A stretch of DNA of 35,118 nucleotides from a virus, in IMG/VR virus record IMGVR_UViG_3300046003_007866, positions 1 to 35,118 of that record. One strand, 5' to 3'. The notes below the pieces were generated by a model. The model did no database searches. It worked only from the letters and a program-made list of their open reading frames with translations, and had not been told where the DNA came from. Position numbers and translations under genes: made by a program. This document shows positions 28,974-35,118 of this stretch, piece after piece; position 1 is the first letter of the stretch, and every line of letters starts with the position of its first letter.

Positions 28974-31228
28974 TGTCGTTCCCGAAGCACGTTCTCGACG
29001 CGATCCGAGATCGCGCGGACCTCGCCGCCATGATCGGGGTGACCGTCACCCTCCGACGCGAGGGCCGCGACCTCGTCGGCTGCTGCCCGTTCCACAACGA
29101 GAAGTCTGCGTCGTTCCACGTCACGCCGTCGACCGGCCTTTACCATTGTTTCGGCTGTGGCGAGGGCGGCGGCGTGTTCGAGTGGGTCCAGAAGCGCGAG
29201 GGCGTGTCGTTCCCCGACGCGGTCCGCAAGCTGGCCGCCGAGTTGGGCGTCGACCTCGGCAGCGAGCCGGCGAAGCCGAGCGCGGCGCCTGCGGCCCGGC
29301 GTGGCCGGGTGCTCCCGATCGAAGGTGCCGGGAGCGGCGACGCCGGCGGCCGACGGAAGCGGTCGGTGCCGAGCGAGGACGACGAGCAGGGCGACGACGC
29401 GCAGCCGGAGGACCACAAGGACGCCGAGCACCGGGCGACCAAGCTCAGGGCGTCCGCGGCGTTCCGGGCGCTTCCGTGGGGGCCGGACATCGTCGAGAAG
29501 ATCGAGGCGACGCTGTGGGCCGACGACGGCGCGGCGCCGGTCCGCGAGTACCTGCTCAACCGTCGGCGGCTCACGGAGGAGACGCTGTGCGAGTTCGGCG
29601 TTGGGGCGGTCGTCGTTCGCGACGCGAGCGGGAAGGTGCTCGACCTGTGGGCCGCGATCCCAATCTACGACCGGGACAAGCGCGTCCAGAACGTGAAGCT
29701 CCGCGCGGTGCCCGGCCCGTGCCCGGCGTGCGAGTCGAAGGGCTGCGAGCGGTGCGCCGGGACCGGCAAGACGCCGGACAAGCCGAAATACCTCGCGCTC
29801 CCTCGTCGCCCCTTGCCGCTGTTCGGGGCCGACCGGCTCGACGGCAACGCGAAGCACTCGGTCTACGTCACCGAGGGCGAGTTCGACGTGCTCGCGCTCC
29901 ACCAGTACGGTTGGACGAGCAACGTCGTGTCGGGCACCGCCGGGGCCGCGAAGTGGGACGACGCATGGCTCGACGAGATCGAACCCTACGAGCAAGCGGT
30001 CCTGCTCTACGACCCCGACACGGCGGGCGAGAAGGGGGCGGACGCGCTCGCGGGCAAGCTGGGCCGGGACAAGTGCGCGCGGGTGGTCCTGCCGCACAAG
30101 GACCCCGGCGAGTGCGTGGAGCGTGGGATCGCGCGCGAGGTGGTCGAGCGGGCGGTCCGGATGGCGAAGCCGATGACCGGGCTCTCGATCGTCCGGCCGT
30201 CGTCGTTCGCGGCTGAGATCGAAGCGCGGATCGCCGACCCCGAGCGCATGGTCGGGTATGCCACGGGCTCGGCGAAGGTCGACCGGTGCCTCGGCGGCGA
30301 CCGGCCGGGGCTAACGATCGTCACCGGGGACAGCGGCTCGGGCAAGACGACGTTCACCTGTTGGCAGGCATGGGAGCGGGCTCGGATCGGAGTCCCGTCG
30401 CTCACGACCGCGTTCGAGCAGTCGCCCGTCATGTTCGCCGAGAAGCTGCTCCGGCTTCAGATCGGAGGCGACTTCAGCCGGGCGACGCCGGCCGAGCGTG
30501 CCGCCGCGTGGGCGGCCCTCGACGCCTTGCCGCTCTACGTCGTCGGGCACCACGGGCAGACGAACTACGACGACATCCTCGCGACGGTCCGCTACGCGGT
30601 GCGGCGGCTCGACGTGAAGTTCGCCCTGCTCGATCACCTCGGGTACTTCGTCGACCCGGACGCGAAGGACAAGGTGAACGAGATCGAGCGGGTCGTGAAG
30701 GGGCTCGCGCTGGCGGCGACGTCCGAGGGTTGGGCGTGCTGGCTGGTCGCGCACCCGTCGAACCAGAACATCGCTCAGCAGCGCCGGGTGCAGATGGGCG
30801 ACCTGAAAGGGGCGAGTGCGATCCGGCAGGAGGCCGCGGCCGTGATCGTGGTCGAGCGGAACCCGTCGTCGCCGAGCCGGGCGTTCCCGAGCACGAGCCT
30901 GCACTTCGACAAGGTGCGCGCCGAGTGGGGGCTCGCTGGGTCGTCCTGCTGGCTCGCGTTCGATCCCGAGTCGACCCGGTACGCCGACGGCTGGGAGCAG
31001 ACGCCGATGGGCGCGCGCCTCGGGGGCAAGCCGCCGCCGAACGCGCCGGGGGCGCCCGTGGACGTCGGGGCCGACGGCGAGGCCCGCACGGGGCCTGTCC
31101 GGCGCCGTAGGACGGTGCCGGCCGAGGAGGCGGGCGAGGTCGCGCCGCCGAAGCCGGCCGTCCCGTCTTGGCACGACCGGGACGAGCGCGACGACGTCAC
31201 GCTCGACGCGGACGGGATTCCGGTCTGA
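28973..31228 (+). CDS. Primase-helicase, T7 gp4-like (CHC2 zinc, TOPRIM, DnaB-type helicase)
   Basis: This is a 751-residue protein. The CHC2 zinc motif lies near the N-terminus (C38-P-F-H41 ... C59-x2-C62). An extra CPACESKGCERCAGTGK stretch (about 251-267) resembles a DnaJ-like CxxC zinc unit. TOPRIM YVTEGEFDVL is at about 297. DnaB-type Walker A TGDSGSGKTT (about 452) and the downstream LLDHLG region complete a replicative helicase. It unwinds and primes the phage fork. It overlaps the methyltransferase stop (TGATG). Confidence 0.88.
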   Translation: MSFPKHVLDAIRDRADLAAMIGVTVTLRREGRDLVGCCPFHNEKSASFHVTPSTGLYHCFGCGEGGGVFEWVQKREGVSFPDAVRKLAAELGVDLGSEPAKPSAAPAARRGRVLPIEGAGSGDAGGRRKRSVPSEDDEQGDDAQPEDHKDAEHRATKLRASAAFRALPWGPDIVEKIEATLWADDGAAPVREYLLNRRRLTEETLCEFGVGAVVVRDASGKVLDLWAAIPIYDRDKRVQNVKLRAVPGPCPACESKGCERCAGTGKTPDKPKYLALPRRPLPLFGADRLDGNAKHSVYVTEGEFDVLALHQYGWTSNVVSGTAGAAKWDDAWLDEIEPYEQAVLLYDPDTAGEKGADALAGKLGRDKCARVVLPHKDPGECVERGIAREVVERAVRMAKPMTGLSIVRPSSFAAEIEARIADPERMVGYATGSAKVDRCLGGDRPGLTIVTGDSGSGKTTFTCWQAWERARIGVPSLTTAFEQSPVMFAEKLLRLQIGGDFSRATPAERAAAWAALDALPLYVVGHHGQTNYDDILATVRYAVRRLDVKFALLDHLGYFVDPDAKDKVNEIERVVKGLALAATSEGWACWLVAHPSNQNIAQQRRVQMGDLKGASAIRQEAAAVIVVERNPSSPSRAFPSTSLHFDKVRAEWGLAGSSCWLAFDPESTRYADGWEQTPMGARLGGKPPPNAPGAPVDVGADGEARTGPVRRRRTVPAEEAGEVAPPKPAVPSWHDRDERDDVTLDADGIPV

Positions 31229-31250
31229 CGTTCCGCCAACTACGCCGCCC

Positions 31251-31260
31251 GCCCGTTACC
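31251..31260 (+). promoter_or_regulatory. GCCCGTTACC site before 31283 gene
   Basis: 22 bases before TTG 31283, in the short gap after the primase-helicase. Confidence 0.5.
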
Positions 31261-31282
31261 TCGCTAGCCACAAGGAGTTCTC

Positions 31283-32236
31283 TTGCCCGTTCCAGACCTG
31301 TCGACCTCTCCCGCGCAGGCGCGCGGCTCCCTTCAGAAGCTCAGCGTGCGGCGCGACCCTGACGGCGCAGGCCCCGACGACCTGCTGTTCGACGCCGACG
31401 TGGCTCACATGCTCGACCCGAACGACGCCGCCGACATGGGCCGGCTCGACGCGGTGGTTCCCGGCGCGGCGACCCTCGCCTCGTCGGCGAGCGGGTCGCA
31501 GACCCGCGCTCGGCTCGCGCACGCGGTCGACCGCGGCGACCGTTGGATCAGCATCGCCGACTCGAACGGCAAGCTGATCGTCAACGCGCGGAAGTCGGAG
31601 GTGCGTGGCGTGACCGTCCGCGTCGCCGGCCCGCTCGTGACCATGACGGTTCGGCACCGCATCCGGGGGCTCGACCTCGTCGACGCCGCCCGGCTGATGC
31701 GGAGCCTCGACGCCGAGGTCGACTGCGAGGTGGTCGACGCTCAGCAGACCATGTTCCCCGGCGCCGGGGCGGTCGCGGGCCGACGGAGCGCCATCGGGCG
31801 CGGCTGGTCCGGCTCCGGCCCGTCCGGCGTCGGGCTGGTCGTGATCGGCTCGATCGTCGTTCCCGGCGGCGGGCGGCGCGACGTGTGCGGCGTGGTGCAG
31901 TCGGTCACTCCCGACGCGAGCGGTATCGGCGGCGAAATGCTCTGCGTTCGCGACACGGCGGCCGACGAGCCGGCGGTCTACGTCACGAGCAACGACGTCG
32001 CGCAGACGATCGCGGTGGTCGCGCCCGACGGGCAGACGATCGAGGACGTGCTCGCCGGCTACGTCGCTGGGTGCGCGGCCGACGGGTTCGAGCCGACGTG
32101 GGCGGCGCTCGTCGAGGCCTGCGGGAACCTCTACGCCGAGGACGGCGTCGGGTTCGGCCCGGCCGGCGAGTTCGTGATCGACGACCGGGTGGTGACGCGG
32201 GCGCTCGACCTCGCTCGCGACGAGGCGGCGGCGTAG
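31283..32236 (+). CDS. Protein of unknown function (replication region)
   Basis: This is a 317-residue product. TTG 31283 is supported by AAGGAG 5 bases before it. It has an acidic and Ala/Gly-rich body with strand-like segments (GLVVIGSIVVPG, SIADSNGKLIVNA) and a helical C-terminus. There is no recognised domain. A CCCGTTACC site lies just upstream, which suggests it is separately promoted. Confidence 0.55.
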   Translation: MPVPDLSTSPAQARGSLQKLSVRRDPDGAGPDDLLFDADVAHMLDPNDAADMGRLDAVVPGAATLASSASGSQTRARLAHAVDRGDRWISIADSNGKLIVNARKSEVRGVTVRVAGPLVTMTVRHRIRGLDLVDAARLMRSLDAEVDCEVVDAQQTMFPGAGAVAGRRSAIGRGWSGSGPSGVGLVVIGSIVVPGGGRRDVCGVVQSVTPDASGIGGEMLCVRDTAADEPAVYVTSNDVAQTIAVVAPDGQTIEDVLAGYVAGCAADGFEPTWAALVEACGNLYAEDGVGFGPAGEFVIDDRVVTRALDLARDEAAA

Positions 32237-32239
32237 CCT

Positions 32240-32518
32240 GTGCGCTGGCGCGTCGTCCGCGACCTGCAGTTCGTCGCCAAGCCCGACGGCGACCCGCGCG
32301 AGCGGGTGACGTTGAAGGCAGGCGTGGTCGTCGAGTCGATCCCGGAGGGGGCGATGCGGGCGGGCGACCTCGTCGCGTGGAAGGCGCATCAGGCCCGGAC
32401 CGCGCGCGAGGACGTCGCAGCGAAGCCGATCGCCGTCGAGTGGCTCGGCAAGGTGCGGCTGCTACGCGCGCCGGGCGACGTGGTCGCCGCGCAGAACGCG
32501 CGGCGGCTGCCCGATTAG
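32240..32518 (+). CDS. Small basic protein of unknown function
   Basis: This is a 92-residue product, GTG start three bases after the preceding stop, so it is coupled. Beta-strand-like (RVVRDLQFVAKPDG) with a helical middle, pI basic. It converges on the opposite-strand gene at 32531, with a tetraloop hairpin between them. No family is recognised. Confidence 0.5.
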   Translation: MRWRVVRDLQFVAKPDGDPRERVTLKAGVVVESIPEGAMRAGDLVAWKAHQARTAREDVAAKPIAVEWLGKVRLLRAPGDVVAAQNARRLPD

Positions 32519-32530
32519 GCCGTCCGGCCG

Positions 32531-32797
32531 TTACGCCGCTTCGGCGGCGGCGACGGCGCGCTCGGCGAGGATGACGCCCCACCGGGCGTCGTTGCAGCGG
32601 GCGGAGGCGGCGTCGATGGCGGCGGCGGCCTTGGCGGCGGCGGCGCGCTCGGGGGAGCCGAGGTCCGTGCCGAATGCTGCGGTATATGCGGCGTCGGCCG
32701 CGCGAGATGCGCCGACGGCGTTCGCCTTGGCGGCCTTGGCGGCGCGCTCGGCGGAGGCGAGGGCGAGGAGGGCGGCGGTGAGGTTCGAGGCGTTCAT
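32531..32797 (-). CDS. Small Ala-rich helical protein from a composite-promoter unit
   Basis: This is an 88-residue product starting MNASNLTAALLALASAE, mostly Ala, Arg and Glu, one Cys. The leader plus first codons are almost identical to those of the gene at 12451. The body is a low-complexity helix, so its own family is hard to judge. Its stop is inside a UUCG hairpin shared with the convergent gene at 32518. Confidence 0.5.
   Translation of the reverse strand: MNASNLTAALLALASAERAAKAAKANAVGASRAADAAYTAAFGTDLGSPERAAAAKAAAAIDAASARCNDARWGVILAERAVAAAEAA
32534..32549. terminator. UUCG-tetraloop hairpin at convergent gene ends (32518/32531)
   Basis: CGCCGC-TTCG-GCGGCG is a very stable six-base stem with a TTCG loop, placed in the 3' end of the 32797 gene. 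Confidence 0.45.
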
Positions 32798-32828
32798 CTT
32801 GTCGTCCGGGGTTGTTCGCGGGTTCCTT

Positions 32829-32894
32829 CCCGCCCCTCAATCATAACCGGCTATCGGTTATCGTCGAGAAGTTTCTTGCGGATTCGTGAAGAAA
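32829..32894 (-). promoter_or_regulatory. Composite promoter before 32797 gene
   Basis: Interrupted T-rich tract (TTTCTT) about 34 bases from a perfect dyad (32860-32844), 8 bases, GGGCGGG, hairpin GCGGG-AAGGAA-CCCGC (32833-32818). The most distant copy from the central block. Confidence 0.65.
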
Positions 32895-32911
32895 GTTTCG
32901 AGAGGCCGTCC

Positions 32912-32921
32912 GACCGTTACC
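32912..32921 (+). promoter_or_regulatory. GACCGTTACC site before DinG-like gene
   Basis: 17 bases before ATG 32939. Confidence 0.5.
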
Positions 32922-32938
32922 CGACCGTAGAGGGCGTG

Positions 32939-35118
32939 ATGGCGACGAAGCAGCTTGTGAACTCGGAGCGGCCGTGGACCGCGGGCCTGCTTCGGCGGGC
33001 CGAGGAGACGAACGAGCCGCTCGCCGACATCGTCGCGGACGTGTTCGCGCCCGGCGGCCCGATGGAGCAGGCCGGGTTCCCGGCGCGCGAGGGTCAGCCT
33101 GCGCTCGCCGCGATGATCGCCCGGTGCGTCGCGGGCGTCGCGAACGGCGGCGGCTGGCGCATGGGCGAGGCGCCGACGGGGCTCGGGAAGTCGCTCGCCT
33201 ACTTGATCCCCGGCCTGCTCGCGACCCGCCGGGCTCGGTCGCGTTGGGACAAGACCGACAAGCGGCCGTGGCGCCTTGCGATCTCGACGGCGAACATCGC
33301 CCTGCAGAACCAGATCACGAACAAGGACGCCGCGCTCGCCGCCTCGATCCTCGGTGTGAGCACGTCGGTCGCTACCGTCGTCGGCCGGTCGAACTACGTC
33401 TGCCCGCTCCGGCTGAACGAGGCGCGGCTGACGTTCGGCGGGGCGTTCACGACCGCCGAGACGCGGGTTGAGATCGACAAGATCGCCGACTGGTACGACG
33501 GGCTCGACGACCCGTCGAACGCGCACAAGGACCACGCGCCGTTTGCGGTCACGCCGATCGCGTGGGGGAGGTGCTCGACCGACACCGACGGCTGCGCGGC
33601 GAAGGGGTGCCCGCACCACGAGCCGAAGGAGGGGTTCGCCCCGTGCCCGGCCGAAATGGCGAAGGCGGCGGCTGCGGCGGCCGAGATCGTAGTCCTGAAC
33701 CACGCGTTCCTCTCGCGCGGCTACCCGGCGCTCGGCCCGACCTCGCTGCTCGTGGTTGACGAGGGGCACGCCTTCGAGGACGCCTGCCGCGGGGCGGGTG
33801 AGCGGCGGATCAACCGCGGGGCGGCGGCGAGGGCGGCCCGGTTCGCGTCGGAGGTCATGCCGAAGGCGGACGCGCAGCGCCTCGTCGCCGAGCCGTTCCG
33901 CGCGACGGTCAGGGCCGCGCGTACCTACCTCGAAAAGATGGGCGCCAGCCGACCGGGCGAGAAGCGACCGCTGCGGCCGGGCTGGTCGGGCGCGGTCAGG
34001 GGCGCGCCGACCGAGGCCGACTTCGAGGGCGTCCGGCAGGCCGCGGGTGCGATCGAGGCGCTGATGATCGGGCAGTCGGACGACGTCGAGCGCGAGCGCA
34101 TGAAGCACGCGATCGACCAGCTACGGCAACTGCGCGAACGGGCGCTCGCCCTGCTCGACGGTCGGCCGCCGGCTGCGGACGCGAACGCGCTTCCGGGCGA
34201 GTGGGCGACGTGGGCTGAGATCGACGGCAGCATGGACGACGGCGCCGCGCTCGCGTGCGCGCCGGCGGACGCCGGGGCGGTGGTTCAGGCGATCCAGAAG
34301 TCGATCCCGCGCTGCTCGATCACGTCGGCCACGCTCGCGCCCGGCGGGGACGCGGGGCCGACCGAGGCGGCGCTCGGGGCGACGTTCGCCGAGCCGACCC
34401 TCCTTCTGCCGAGCCCGTGGCCTTTGGCTTCGATGGGCGTCCTCGTCGTGCCGGTCGGGCCGAGCACGAAAGACCCGCTCTGGTCCGGCTGGGCCGACCG
34501 GTGCGCCGTCGAGGCGGTCAGAGCGGCGAGGGGACGGACGCTCGTCCTGTGTACGTCGTGGGCGCGGGCGAAGGCGGCGAGCGAGGCGATCCGGTGCGCC
34601 GGCCTGCCTTACTCGCTGCTCGTCCAAGGCGAGGCCGGGCGCGACGTTCTGTCGCGCCGGTTCCGCGACGACACGCACTCGATCCTCGTCGCGACACGCT
34701 CGTTCTTCGAGGGGCTCGACGTGCAGGGCGAGAGCTTGTCCTGCGTCGTGATCGAGAAGCTGCCGTTCGACCCGCCGGGCGACCCGCTCGAAGAAGCCGC
34801 CGGCAACGTCGCGGCGAAACGGATGGGCGGGTCGCCGTTCCTCGCCCGCTCGTTGCCGAAGATGGCGGCGGCGCTCGCGCAGGCGGCGGGCCGGTTGATC
34901 CGGTCGCCGACCGACCGAGGCGCGATCGTCTGCCTCGACGGGCGCGTGGCCGAGCGGACGAGCATCGGTCAGGCGGCAAGGCGGGCGCTCCCGCCGTTCC
35001 CGATCTCAACGCTGATCGAGGACGTCGGCAACCTGCTCGACGGGCGCCCGCTCCTCCTTGCCGCCAAGGGCTCGCCGGCCGTTACCCCGGACGCAGACGA
35101 CGGATCGACCGTCGCTTC
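32939..35118 (+). CDS. DinG-like Rad3-family helicase (3' partial)
   Basis: The frame is open to the right edge, giving at least 726 residues. Walker A EAPTGLGKS lies near 77-85, and the DEAH-equivalent VVDEGH near 272-277. Four Cys (NYVCPL near 155; CSTD near 211; DGCAAKGC near 218-223; a further Cys in APCPAEM) mark the Fe-S region. GRLIRSPTDRGAI is the final motif. This is a 5'-3' DNA helicase of DinG type. A CCCGTTACC site lies 18 bases before ATG 32939, and another near its 3' end. Confidence 0.85.
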   Translation, partial: MATKQLVNSERPWTAGLLRRAEETNEPLADIVADVFAPGGPMEQAGFPAREGQPALAAMIARCVAGVANGGGWRMGEAPTGLGKSLAYLIPGLLATRRARSRWDKTDKRPWRLAISTANIALQNQITNKDAALAASILGVSTSVATVVGRSNYVCPLRLNEARLTFGGAFTTAETRVEIDKIADWYDGLDDPSNAHKDHAPFAVTPIAWGRCSTDTDGCAAKGCPHHEPKEGFAPCPAEMAKAAAAAAEIVVLNHAFLSRGYPALGPTSLLVVDEGHAFEDACRGAGERRINRGAAARAARFASEVMPKADAQRLVAEPFRATVRAARTYLEKMGASRPGEKRPLRPGWSGAVRGAPTEADFEGVRQAAGAIEALMIGQSDDVERERMKHAIDQLRQLRERALALLDGRPPAADANALPGEWATWAEIDGSMDDGAALACAPADAGAVVQAIQKSIPRCSITSATLAPGGDAGPTEAALGATFAEPTLLLPSPWPLASMGVLVVPVGPSTKDPLWSGWADRCAVEAVRAARGRTLVLCTSWARAKAASEAIRCAGLPYSLLVQGEAGRDVLSRRFRDDTHSILVATRSFFEGLDVQGESLSCVVIEKLPFDPPGDPLEEAAGNVAAKRMGGSPFLARSLPKMAAALAQAAGRLIRSPTDRGAIVCLDGRVAERTSIGQAARRALPPFPISTLIEDVGNLLDGRPLLLAAKGSPAVTPDADDGSTVA
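35077..35086 (+). promoter_or_regulatory. GGCCGTTACC site near right edge
   Basis: Within the DinG-like C-terminal codons (P-A-V-T). It may serve a gene beyond the window. Confidence 0.35.

Noticed and set aside
32526-32535. GGCCGTTACG as another CCCGTTACC-type site
   Set aside because: It contains the TAA stop of the 32797 gene and differs at the last base, so likely chance.
1-35118. tRNA or other structured RNA genes
   Set aside because: No cloverleaf-like or CCA-ended stretch was noticed by eye; a tRNAscan run would settle it.
1-35118. CRISPR arrays, insertion sequences or attachment sites
   Set aside because: No regularly spaced direct repeats, transposase or integrase genes were seen; the repeated blocks are promoter units at irregular distances.

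Overview
The window is a contiguous piece of a high-GC tailed-phage (or prophage) genome. It is gene-dense: short ATGA/GTGA overlaps are common, GTG and TTG starts are frequent, and no stretch longer than 300 bases lacks a gene. The first and last genes run off the edges. The host cannot be named from sequence alone. High GC, Shine-Dalgarno sites on many genes, and a group of genes with a TANNNT box 5-6 bases before the ATG (which suggests leaderless mRNAs) would fit Actinomycetota, Deinococcota or Myxococcota.

Left arm (1-7.7 kb, mostly + strand): tail and lysis genes. In order they are a partial large tail protein, a tail-hub-like protein, a small lipoprotein-like protein, a glycine-rich fibre or adhesin, small proteins, a one-span membrane protein, an M15-type (VanY-like) endolysin with a peptidoglycan-binding tail, and two small overlapping genes. 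A one-span membrane protein with a charged tail lies on the opposite strand inside this lysis block.

Central block (7.7-17.8 kb, - strand): a secreted protein, two small HTH-like proteins and a sigma-70-like factor, an RmlC-like cupin epimerase, several unknown proteins, and a RavA/ViaA-like pair (MoxR AAA+ ATPase plus VWA protein) with a WGR-domain protein and a DUF6744-like protein. Much of this block is split into separate transcription units. These carry a repeated composite promoter: a T6 tract, then exactly 35 nt to the dyad TAACCG-N5-CGGTTA, then 8 nt to GGGCGGG, which opens a short 5' leader hairpin. Eight copies of the dyad occur between 10 and 33 kb. Several units end in strong intrinsic terminators.

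Right arm (17.9-35.1 kb, mostly + strand): replication, recombination and modification. It holds a RecU-like resolvase, an AEP-like primase with a CHC2-type zinc motif (- strand), an SF2 helicase, an MT-A70 methyltransferase, a Cas4/AddB-like nuclease, a Sak4-like ATPase, an SSB-like protein with an acidic DDSEIPF tail, a replication protein with an internal duplication, a second methyltransferase, a T7 gp4-like primase-helicase, and a DinG-like helicase running off the end. A second recurring short motif, close to GCCCGTTACC, precedes many of these genes. Several copies are embedded in the disordered C-terminal codons of the upstream gene, where they encode PVT or AVT.

The most notable feature is this two-motif regulatory system, one class of site with a dyad and leader hairpin and one with CCCGTTACC. 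It spans the genome together with a phage sigma-like factor and a separately promoted RavA/ViaA-WGR module.
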